Assembly: GCF_000344685.1 (NCBI RefSeq)
Contig: NW_006920411.1
Coordinates: forward strand, 473,192-537,191
From: Gloeophyllum trabeum ATCC 11539
Lineage: Eukaryota; Basidiomycota; Agaricomycetes; Gloeophyllales; Gloeophyllaceae
Length of the DNA: 64,000 nucleotides
Reading direction: 5' to 3'
The notes beneath the pieces were generated by a model. The model ran no database searches, was not told the origin of the DNA, and saw only the letters and a list, made by a program, of their open reading frames with translations. The translations under genes were made by a program, and so were the position numbers. Shown piece after piece: positions 35,480-44,806 of the stretch; the stretch's first letter is position 1; each line of letters starts with the position of its first letter.

Positions 35480-36758
35480 TTATCCCGCGAACCATTTTAT
35501 AATCCGTTCTGAAATAGTTTCATCTTGTCGTCGCAACTTCATTCTCAGTGCAGAAGGATTGATATTTGCACGCAAGGTGGTGAATATGTTTATCGAAGCT
35601 TCAGCGGTGGGGCGCTGGCCGGGATCCTGGGCCATCATAGCCTGTATGAGAGGAAGAAGGCACTCCATTCCGTGAAACTTCTGAAGGTACACTCAGTCAT
35701 TCATATTCCTGCACGTGAATTCGGACGTACCTCGTAAAATGCTGCCTGATATAGGTGCCCTAGAGTGAAAATATCTACCTTGAAGGGATCGTAGGGAGTG
35801 GTCCAGGATAGTTCGGGGACATCCTGGTCCCGCCCCTTCCCACCTACTACAAGCTTTCTCTCGCTGTCCAAACGGGTGGATAGCCCGAAGTCCACAAAAT
35901 AATAGCGTACTGGAGCGTCGACCCGCTGAAGAGGCTTCACTTGGTGGATAGCATCAGGAGAGAGATCACGTCGGACGGGATGCCATCCTTCCGGATAGAG
36001 GGGACGGGCATCCATCATGATATTGGGACCCGCGCAATCGCTGAGAAAGATATCAGTGAAGTTAGGAGACAGCAGAATATGCTACTATACCGATGCGCGA
36101 CATTTAAGCTGTGCATGAATGCAATACCCTAAGCAGCGCAGCTTGAGATTATGGTCCAGTGCAAGGAAATCTACTGACCTCAAGGGTTTGCCCTATGAAA
36201 TCGAGCACCTCGCCGAAGGCACCGAATTCTGGGTCATCGAAAGGGCGCAACAAGGGCATGGCAAAGAACACCATCGTAGGATCCACAGGATCAGGAAATA
36301 CGTCTAAAACAGGGGCACAGTGGTTTCGCGGATCTCCTTTAAATCTCTCGGAGCATAAGAACCGAGCTATAGCAATTTCCTGCGTGGTGCGCTTTGTATG
36401 TTTGAGCGCAACTACAGTTCCGTCTGGACGAGTTGCATCCAGAATCTGAGGGAGCTTCACTGACTATGAGCTTCAGGTGAGACCGGTTATTGAGCCAAAA
36501 TCTCACCATCTGATCGATAGCATCTTCACAGAATTCTGGGTCAACATTGGTACCAATCCAGGAAGGTTTCCATCCTGCACGATATCGGGGACGTAACATA
36601 TACCCTCGGGATGCAAGATATGGCTGACGATCTCTCCACCACATCTCCACCGGGTCAAGCTCCCAAGTACCCTCCTCTGTAGCCACAGCATACCGCTGAG
36701 CTGTCGCAGGGGATAACCTCGCGTAAGATGGCAATTCCGATGGGCTGTTGGTCACCAT
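35480..36758 (-). CDS. FunK1-like fungal protein kinase, copy B
   Basis: Starts at 36758 (MVTNSPSELPSYARLSPATAQRY) and ends at 35480. It matches kinase A along its full length with the same exon layout: WWRDRQPYLASRGYMLRPRYRAGWKPSW, VVALKHTKRTTQEIAIARFL (Lys and Glu), FFAMPLLRPFDDPEFGAFGEVLDF, GIAFMHSLNVAHRDCAGPNIMMD (catalytic Asp codon 36037-36039), VRYYFVDFGLSTRL (DFG Asp 35890-35892), PYDPFKVDIFTLGHLYQAAFYE and LIQAMMAQDPGQRPTAEA, ending SERIIKWFAG. Catalytic residues are intact. Its intron between AHR and DCA uses a GT donor where copy A uses GC. The 6.1-kb transposon starts 221 bases upstream of its start codon, likely within or next to its promoter. Confidence 0.8.
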
Positions 36759-36968
36759 CTAGCTGGGGAATTCGAGGCTCGGGAGCTGGGGATAATTGGT
36801 GGGATTAGGGATGCATGCAGCCCGCCAGCGGCGGTGGACAACGGTATTCACGTAGTTGCGATTGCTGCAGTATAATATACAGCCAAGTATGCAAGGACGA
36901 GAGTATATGTACCAGCCTGCTTGGGAGAAGCTAGTATATGTTGCAGCTGAGTACGTGCCAGAAAGTGC

Positions 36969-36978
36969 AATCCTCCCT
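36969..36978 (+). repeat. Target site duplication, left, of the 6.1-kb element (AATCCTCCCT)
   Basis: Ten bases directly before the element end CAGGCTCC; repeated exactly at 43111-43120 directly after the other end. Confidence 0.93.
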
Positions 36979-37281
36979 CAGGCTCCTAAAACCATCCGTC
37001 TCGCGTCCTCGTTCCTCTCTACTAGGACACGTGTGAAAATGTTTATATAATACAATCTATTTTTACAGAATTTCCTGATTAAGATGACTAGTGAGGAAGA
37101 GGACGCTATGAGACGGCTGGCGGAACTCGTCGTCCGAGCTTTCTCCGCAATTAGGTAAGCCCTCTAAGCGACTAAGAAAATGGCCTTTTCAAAGTCTCGT
37201 CGACTGCCCGATCCGGTTATCCGAAAGCGCTCTGTCACGCTCGTCGTGACCGGCCTTGCGTCCTCCTTGAGGACAAGCTAG
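36979..37281 (+). repeat. Left terminal inverted repeat
   Basis: Matches the complement of 42810-43110 along its whole length with at most a few changes, until TCCTTGAGGA, after which the two arms part. It contains an inward-facing open frame starting MAFSKSRRLPDP. Confidence 0.9.
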
Positions 37282-37332
37282 TTTCCTAGTCAGGCTACAG
37301 CTGTCTTCTTAGATCAGATCATTGTGCACACT

Positions 37333-39949
37333 ATGTCATCATCCAGTGAACAGAAGTGGACATTCAAGCGTATCCGAGATCTCGTGCAAGCAAAGCTCGG
37401 TAAGAGACCTTGCCTATGGCAGATGAAAGTTGCCCTTGCCCTGTACGAAGGGAAGAAAGATGTTGTAGCAGTGGCGCCAACCGGTGCTGGCAAGACACTC
37501 TCATTCTGGATTCCATTACTTATGGTTCTCGAGGACGGACAGGACAAGACAGGTGTGATCATTACCCCTTTAAACCTACTTGGTAAGCAAAGTGCAGAGT
37601 CGGAGCTTCTGGCTCGTGCGGGTATCAGCGGGGTAGCAATCGAGGCGAAGACTGCAACGGATAAGACATTCAAGGCACAGTTTTCTAGATATTCTAATAC
37701 ATCATCTTGCTGATGACTGAATCCTTGCAGGATGTGGAAGCTGGGAAGCATAGAGTCCTTGTAGTTAACCCCGAGATCCTATCAATGGAGGGCGGCCATT
37801 TCGAGAGGCTGTGGAAGAAGTCGGCCTTCACATCCAAGCTCTTGTACTTCGCGTTTGACGAAGGACATTGTGTGAGCACATGGAGCGAGTTCCGGAACAA
37901 ATACAAATATATGGCAAATCTCCGGTATCTCATTTCGGAAGCGATACCGTTCTATGTAACTTCAGCCACGCTCCCGGACCCCATTCTCCATGATGTCGTT
38001 AGCATCCTCCAGCTACATCCAAAAAATACGGAGTACATCTGTCGATCAAATGATAGACCAGATATCCATCTGGCTGTGCATCGCATGCTGTGGCCCGCAA
38101 ATTCCTTTCGGGATCTTGATTTCATAATAAAATCTGGATTTAAGGAAGGTGATCCGCCACCTCCGAAATTCCTCATATTTTTCGATGCTCGGAAGGAGAC
38201 CGAGGCGGCGGTTAAGCATCTACGCTCGAGGTTACCAGAGTCACTCCGGGGTAAAATCAAATATTTCCATTCGGTAATGACCTCCGAGTACCGAGAAGAT
38301 GAATACAACGCGCTGCGGGATGATGAGATATGGGGACTCTGCGTAACGGATGCATTTGGAATGGTACGTTGCAGAAATAGGAACTGGACTTATATTGAAA
38401 TGGCTCGGTTACAGGGGCTTGATTTACCTGATGTCAAGCTAATCATACAATACAGAGTCACCTGCGATGCAAATACATTATGGCAACGATTTGGCCGTGG
38501 AGCGCGGGGAGATGGACAAGAAGGCATTGCCGTGCTCTTTGCAGAAAAGAGCTTCTTTGACAGCGAACGCGCAAAAGCTGCAGAGAAAAGGGCAAAGAAA
38601 CCGAAGAAACGGAAGCCACGTACACAGAAGGTCAAGGACTCGAATGCGAAGCGTGCCCGCATCGCTCCTACTACCAGCGAGTCTCACGCATCAGAAGACG
38701 AAGATGATCCTGATGCTGATAGTGATGGGATGTCAGATAGTACGGCACCAACAGATACTGAGGCTGGCAGGGCCACTGTACCAGAGACATCCGGAGCCGG
38801 ACACGGGGAGCAAGGCAGGGCGCAGAATTTGGAGAAAGTCGCTGAAGATGCTGAGCTGGAGGAAAGGCGAGCTGTTTATCTGGAGCCGTTGAAGCGAGAC
38901 GAAACAACTATACGCAACGCGCAATCAGCACGTTTGCTCCATCCAGTAATGGACGATTTCATTAACGCCCCGACACGGGGATTTTTGTGCCGGAGGAAAC
39001 CCATGTCATTGTTCTTCTCGAACGACAAGCGTGGTGAGTCCTTCTATAGATCCGATTTTGGAGAGTATTCTCATGACCGTATGCTAGCCTGGGATCATCA
39101 AGATTGCGATAAAGGCTCACCTGCAGGCTGTTCGCGCTGTCGTCCCAAGCAGTCCCGACTCTGCTGTGATCTGTGCTCCCCCCTCGAGAGGTCCTTGACT
39201 CTATTCGGCTCCTCGGACTTGGATGCACCGGCGGCGAAGATGTCCAAGAGATCCCCACTCAAGCCATACGACTACACCGATAAGACTCAAGAATTGCTCA
39301 CGGAGCTTCTCGACTGGCGTCGACGAACAGCACCACTCCAGCTTTCAAGCTCAGCCCTGAAGAAATTCGGCCCCGATGTTTTCATTGGCTTGAAGACATT
39401 GCAACGGGTAGTGGACTGCGCGCACCATGGCAAGATGAACTCAGTCGAGAATCTCAAGCGCGAAACAAGCTGGAAGAGCGACTGGGCTGATCGACACGGC
39501 CTGTCGCTGCTGGAGACTGTGCAGAAGTTCTACCCGCAGGCCGAGCCGTCAGTGCCTCCGAGCGGGGGGTCGAAAAGCAGCGTTTGTAACGTGCTCACGG
39601 ACTCTTCTGCAGCGAACACCGATAACACCAGTGCGCGCAAGCGGAAGCCGGTGACTTGCAGCCGTTGTAAGCAAGTCGGACACAACAGTACGTGCTTGTA
39701 TCAGATCGTGTAGTCTCTCTCAGTCCCATCCCTGTACCATAGATCGAAATGCGAAGTGCCCACTGAAATCAAGCCAATCTACCAATGTACCTGCCACAGA
39801 CAGCGAGAATGCGCCACCGGCGGGACCCTCAAATACAGCAAATGGTGAGTAGCCAGTACTTTAGATTCACGCCCAAGTCATCACTCCGTCTGCTAGGTTA
39901 TACGGTCATCCAGTTCCAGATCAACCTCGACAATCCCCCGCCTTGCTAG
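37333..39949 (+). CDS. RecQ-like superfamily 2 helicase with C-terminal zinc knuckle (transposon-borne)
   Basis: Starts at ATG 37333 (MSSSSEQKWTFKRIRDLVQ). Helicase motifs in order: LWQ (motif 0), AVAPTGAGKT (Walker A near 37475), NPEIL, FDEGHCVSTW (37857-37868, DEGH rather than DEAH), YVTSAT, LIFFD, GLCVTDAFGM|GLDLPDVKLIIQY joined over an in-frame 51-base intron at 38361, and LWQRFGRGARG (motif VI near 38490). Then a Lys/Arg-rich linker (nuclear localisation likely), a region rich in Cys (DCDKGSPAGCSRCRPKQSRLCCDLC) and, split by an intron, a knuckle CSRCKQVGHN-R-N-A-K-C. Further small exons end ...LDNPPPC, TAG 39947-39949. One intron near 37676 seems to use a GC donor. The helicase probably unwinds element or target DNA during transposition; that is inference. 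Confidence 0.8.
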
Positions 39950-39953
39950 TTCA

Positions 39954-42716
39954 TCATACATCGAGATCACCGTCATCACCGTCGACATTTTCTACATCAA
40001 CCCACTCTTCCGCATCATCTTGCTTTGTTTGTTTTTGTGTAGTATAGAATTGCATACCATCCCGTAGTGTATCGGGAATGATATGTGCCGATTTTCGCCC
40101 GGGAACCTCTGCGTGAGTGGCCATCTTCCTCATATATGTTACGAGCTTATTGATCGTCTTCTGCATCATAGGTGGAGAGTGCTTGAAAGTCCTGTGGTCC
40201 ATAACAAACATCTTTTCGAAATTGATTCTCATATTCTTCATGACCCCGATCAAGCTGGAATGCATCAGTATATGATTTTTCGTATGGTTCGAGTATTTGC
40301 CGCCGTAAATCCTCTGTTGTAATATCATCAGAAGACTGGTAATGAAGCCTCAATTCTGCTTGCCTTGATGTACAGGTTATTGTGCTCTACCCACCAATCA
40401 ATCCCTCGGAACGAATGTGGTTTGCCTTTCGGGTTGCAGAGAATATTCATCCGGATTGCGCGCCTTCGAAAGGTTAGTTTTCAACCACTGTTCACCGTTA
40501 TTTCACTTACTTCAGTCTCTCAGGGTATACGAAATGAACGTCGTGTAAGAACTTCACCATCTGCGTTGCGTACTTATGCTTCCCGCACGCGCGGAAAATA
40601 AATACCCAAGGCATGAAGCAATCCTCCACCCGGCCAATGTCACCTGCGTTCATGGCGTAGGTCAACTCTTCGTACAGCAGGCAGTGCTGATTTTTGAGGA
40701 GGGTATTCTCATACTGTTCGTCTCGGACTTTCCCCGGCCGAAGCCGCTGCGTAGGGAGCTCCTGACCGGCGACATAGTTACGCACAAGGTGCGAGGAAAC
40801 GGTCACAATCTCCTCCCACGTTGGTTTTGCAGCGGCCCATTTCTCTAGGCTGTCGATGTTGTGGTTTAGCTTGTGCACCTGCTCTCTCCAACAGTCCAGC
40901 CGTGATGCAATGCCAACGTGCTGGATGACTTCGTGCATCCGGCGGAAACCAGGTTTGCTTGATATTTTCCCTGTTTCTTTTGGCCGAATCTCACCGACTT
41001 GTTTCAGTAGGCTTGTCTCGTCATCACGCGCAGCCCTAGGACTAATGAAGATCTTCCATATTGCATCGGCACATGCCATCTTCAAATGGAAGAGCCCCAT
41101 AACGAAGACGACAAACTGGAAACGCCGCCATGGCGTCGACTCCTCGCTTCGCGATTTCTGGAGGCTCTGGACACGCTCGCACGTTGAGAGATCTCCGTGG
41201 ACCAAGATGACGTGATCATCTATGTCTGCGGAATCTTTTGGAGTCCGCGGCTCACGCTTGTCACCAATACCGCCTTGCCGAAAGAGGTTCTCCATAGCGT
41301 TCGCATTGCCCTGAACTGTCGACTGGTTTTCATCCATTGCTGCGGCGGGAACCTGCTTGGACTTCACTACTGGAATGGAATCTATCGGCTCGGGATCGGT
41401 GAGTTCTTTCACAAACTGCTGGAAGTATGGTGGACCGTGTGATAGAAGGTCACGCAGGAACGCCCAAGCATTGAAACGCTGGCGGCGATCCAAGCCTGAC
41501 TCATGCTCTTCTTCGGGATGTAAGTCCAATAGTTCTGTCCAGTCGATGTCCTCATTTGCTGACTTATAGGTTTTTGGGTTATTTTGTGATTTACGCCACA
41601 AGTCCTCCGAGCACTGCAAATCCTCGCGTGTAACGCCATGGTCAAGCTGTAGAAGTGTCCCGGAGGTCAAGTGCAAGATAGGATCCTCCGGGTTCTGGAC
41701 GGTGGGCACGCTGTGCTTAATCTCAACATCGAAATTGTCATATGCATATGCCGCAAGAAGGGTGCGTCCGAGTTCCCTTATTTCGCGTCCAGCCTCCTCT
41801 GAGAGGCTTGAGATGGCGTGATCGATGGCTGAACATGATATCGAGATGCCTAGCTGCGATAGGAGCTCAATGACGGCTTCGGGCGCATTGCAAGAGTGCA
41901 GGAATATGCCGACCATGCTCTGAAGTACGTTGCAACGTTGGTTCGTACTCTGCATCATGACGCTCATGCACAGCACCTTCTTCTGTTTGTTATGTCAGCT
42001 GCTTTTCTTATGACACCCACCGCTGTGCTCGTACTCACCATTGTAAGTACCGCGTCGTCCCGTTCTGCTGCCTTATACGGGTCTTGCTCACTCTCCGGAT
42101 CATCTGGATCCTTGACTAGATCGGGTAAGTCAAACTGCTTCCACAGTGCATCTTCATCATCCGAAGCCGGTACATCTTCATCGGCATCCTGCATGATGGT
42201 GTCTTCATCACCACCCGCAGCAGCGGCAGGTGCTGTTCCATGACGACGACTATAGTTTCTGTCAACAGATCGCTTCGCCCGTGCAGCATCGCGCCGCCGC
42301 CGCTGAACAAGTACTGAATCCGCGGAGAGCATCACCCCAAGCATATCCCATACGAGCGGTGCCAAGGTACGCATATGGTTCGCTATGTCCTCCAAGTCAA
42401 AACTCTCTAATACAGCATTGGTAACCGTCTGTGCGTGGAAGTGCAACCCAGTTTGCGTGTGCGTCAATGCGGTGATCTGTTTCGAATATGTTTCCTTCAG
42501 CAAGGTGTGTGCCGATTGCATTGTAGCTTCGCGGCTCGCTGGGTGTCGAGAAAACCGCTGAATGATATTTGGTGCATTGACAACTAGCTCCTGTACTGAC
42601 TCATGGCCCTCAAGATCTTTATTGTCGAGCAGCGAGAGGACAAGATCAGACACAGTACTCCGTAGAGCCCTTAGGGAATCCAGGACTCCCCACAGCTGTC
42701 CGGTAGATAGGACCAT
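39954..42716 (-). CDS. DUF6589 protein, candidate transposase (transposon-borne)
   Basis: Starts at 42716 (MVLSTGQLWGVLDSLRALRS). Exon 1 (to about 42044) is helical, with an acidic stretch (DEDTIMQDADEDVPASDDEDALW). Exon 2 (41976-40507) holds the conserved DUF6589 core: ISCSAIDHAISSLSEEA, AYAYDNFDVEIKHSVPT (about 41720-41745), LDHGVTREDL, VILVHGDLSTCERVQSLQKSRSEES, PWRRFQFVVFVMGLFHLKMACADAIWKIF, then FMPWVFIFRACGKHKYATQMVKFLH. Small exons add AIRMNILCNPKGKPHSFRGIDWWVEHNNLYIK and, after a GC-AG intron, NFEKMFVMDHRTFKHSPPMMQ, ending at TGA 39954-39956. The Asp residues in DNFD and HGD, followed by a conserved His block, look like parts of an RNase H-like catalytic fold, but this is inference. 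No zinc finger is evident. Confidence 0.8.
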
Positions 42717-42809
42717 GTTGGATGGGATTATTGCATTTCTTTCTCCCTGTCATTCTATATAATACTCCGCATGTTGTACTGCCTACAATATGAACAGTAT
42801 GTGCATGTT

Positions 42810-43110
42810 CTAGCTTCCTCAAGGAGGACGCAAGGCCGGTCACGACGAGCGTGACAGAGCGCTTTCGGATAACCGGATCGGGCAGTCGACGAGACTTTGA
42901 AAAGGCCATTTTCTTAGTCGCTTAGAGGGCTTACCTAATTGCGGAGAAAGCTCGGACGACGAGTTCCGCCAGCCGTCTCATAGCGTCCTCTTCCTCACTA
43001 GTCATCTTAATCAGGAAATTCTGTAAAAATAGATTGTATTATATAAACATTTTCACACGTGTCCTAGTAGAGAGGAACGAGGACGCGAGACGGATGGTTT
43101 TAGGAGCCTG
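42810..43110 (-). repeat. Right terminal inverted repeat
   Basis: Complement of 36979-37281. It ends ...GGTTTTAGGAGCCTG. The inward-facing frame MAFSKSRRLPDP also occurs here, on the minus strand from 42909. Confidence 0.9.
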
Positions 43111-43120
43111 AATCCTCCCT
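43111..43120 (+). repeat. Target site duplication, right, of the 6.1-kb element (AATCCTCCCT)
   Basis: Exact copy of 36969-36978. Confidence 0.93.
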
Positions 43121-43560
43121 ACAAAGTTAAGGACGCGAGTCGCTATAAATGGAAGGCCGAGACACTGTGCGGTAACCCCGCAGCGTTGCGAAGGACTTCG
43201 TCTGAAGTCGGGGCGACTCGCTTCGGAATGGGAATCCTAAGGCGGTGAGGAGGTTGTGTACTCACTGCAATTCATTCGTACACCGGTAACACCACCTCCC
43301 ATGATCATGAGAAGTTGAATGGTTTTGTATATCAGTACACATGTAGTTTCAATTTTTTGAAATTGAACCCCAAAGTATAATACCAAGTGAAGGCTTTGTG
43401 TATAGATTGGCCCTTGTCCGGACTCAAAGTGCCACAATGTCATCAATATCGGCGCCTTGCAATGACTGCATGATGAGACAGAGAACAAAAGAAATTTTCC
43501 AAGTTGCGTACGGAGTGAAGACAACTAGAATCATCACAAGTGAAAAATATTGTCCATGGG

Positions 43561-43620
43561 TGGGATTGAACCTCGAGCTCATATCATTGCATCTCACGGC
43601 CGTTTTCCTAACCATTAAAG
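43561..43620 (-). other. tRNA-like sequence with A and B boxes (tRNA relic or SINE head)
   Basis: On the minus strand, TTTAATGGTTAGG (43608-43620) resembles a box A of Glu-type tRNAs and GGTTCAATCCC (43561-43571) a box B, about 40 bases apart. The acceptor and anticodon stems do not pair, so a working tRNA is unlikely. A decayed tRNA or the head of a SINE are both possible. Confidence 0.35.
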
Positions 43621-43807
43621 TAGCGCTAGAGCCTACCGCACTGTCATCCGTGGACGCAGAGCCTGCTGGCGGCTGCCAGTCCGTCTGTGCTCTGCAGTTG
43701 CAGACGCACGTAATGCAGGGAGAGCGGCATGTCACATCTGTGGCGCTCAGCCTCACTGCATGCCCGGCTGGAAGTGTAGGGCATACAGTGCCATACGCTT
43801 TCGCCCC

Positions 43808-43870
43808 CTCAGCACTCAGCACTCAGTACTCAGCACTCAGTACTCAGTCCTCAGCACTCAGCACTCAGCA
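43808..43870. repeat. Tandem repeat of a 7-base unit (ACTCAGC type)
   Basis: About nine copies of CTCAGCA / CTCAGTA in a row, with small substitutions. It is a short minisatellite without coding value. Confidence 0.85.
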
Positions 43871-44147
43871 TTTAGTGTTCACGCCGTAGACTGGTCATGA
43901 GTCTAATGGGAACATGAAGAAGTTTCATGTCGGACTCTCACTTGGGCTCAGCGACTGGATTACCTTGATGGGCTCGGCCAGGCATCGGGCACGCGCATCC
44001 CATGCCTTGTCCGTCTCGTCGCGGAGGGTGCTAAGGGCCCTGATGGAGAAGCTTCGCAGGTATGCTAAATAGGCAGCCATGATTGAGGTGGATGCCCATT
44101 TGCCCTTCCAATATCTCATTCATCAGGCTGGGGCCACTTGCGCTTCG

Positions 44148-44806
44148 ATGACTACTTCAGCGGTCGACGTCTTTAGTTACGTCGCAGGCGTCATATCACT
44201 CATCGCCCTTGCATATACGGCCTCTCGTGGTTACCTCCCGAGCGTCAGGATGAAGGAATTGCAGGAAGTCCTGGAAGATACAGAGAACATCCTTCATGGC
44301 GCCGTAGAGGCTGGATATCTCAGGAACCCGTGGTTCATCTCTAAAGTTCGATATAAACTCAGCTGGCAAGTTGTGTCGGTGTCATCCCTATAGCTGCGAC
44401 GACTTAATCGTTGAACAGCTTGAAGCGCAAGTCAGATCAGCTACGCGCCAGAAGCCTCTGCGCCACATCACCCTTGAAGGAGTGGAGGGAGCTATTTGCA
44501 GGACTATCACGGTCAATAGGTGGGTGCATAAGTCAAGCAAAAGATCTGCGTGCCGCAGTCGTTGTAAGAGACCCGATGCTTTTTATTATACCTAAGGTCA
44601 ATCTCTGTGTTTAGACGACTAGCGAAGCAGCTCGCCGCCATCTCGATAACGAAGGCCAAAGTGACCCTACGTTGCAGCAGGATTATGCAGAAGTAGGAGG
44701 CGAAGATAGGATTGCACTCTATGCTGAACGGGTTGAGCGTGCAAGACCAAGTCGCCGTACGTCGGTCAAGCTCACGGAGGAAGACATGTCGCCTGATCTT
44801 TCATAG
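44148..44806 (+). CDS. Unknown protein with N-terminal membrane segment, copy B
   Basis: Starts at 44148: MTTSAVDVFSYVAGVISLIALAYTASRGYLPSVRMKELQEVLEDTENIL, with one hydrophobic segment at residues 10-26. Exon 2 has KRKSDQLRARSLCATSPLKEWRELFAGLSRSIGGCISQAKDLRAAV, exon 3 TTSEAARRHLDNEGQ..., ending LTEEDMSPDLS, TAG 44804-44806. It parallels copy A at 33624 exon by exon but has a different C-terminus. The 6.1-kb transposon lies between it and kinase B, while copy A directly adjoins kinase A. Function unknown. Confidence 0.6.

Larger units (their letters stand above)
36979..43110. mobile_element. 6.1-kb inverted-repeat DNA transposon with RecQ-like helicase and DUF6589 genes
   Basis: The element is 6,132 bases, bounded by terminal inverted repeats of about 301 bases starting CAGGCTCCTAAAACCATC and flanked by a perfect 10-base target duplication. 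It holds two convergent genes whose stop codons are four bases apart: a RecQ-like helicase (37333-39949) and a DUF6589 protein (42716-39954). Long inverted repeats and a 9-10 base target duplication resemble Mutator-like elements, but no standard Mutator transposase was recognised. Both genes and both ends look intact, suggesting recent activity. Confidence 0.88.
43121..44147. other. Intergenic, tRNA-like element and tandem repeat
   Basis: About 1 kb without a supported gene. It contains a tRNA-like stretch with polymerase III boxes (43561-43620) and a heptamer tandem repeat (43808-43870), listed separately. Confidence 0.5.

Noticed and set aside
37333..39949. Subtelomeric RecQ (telomere-linked helicase) rather than a transposon gene
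   Set aside because: No telomeric repeats are seen; the gene lies inside inverted repeats with a target duplication and is flanked by ordinary genes.
43561..43640. Functional tRNA gene with anticodon on the minus strand
   Set aside because: The acceptor and anticodon stems do not pair in any register that I tried, so only a tRNA-like relic is reported.
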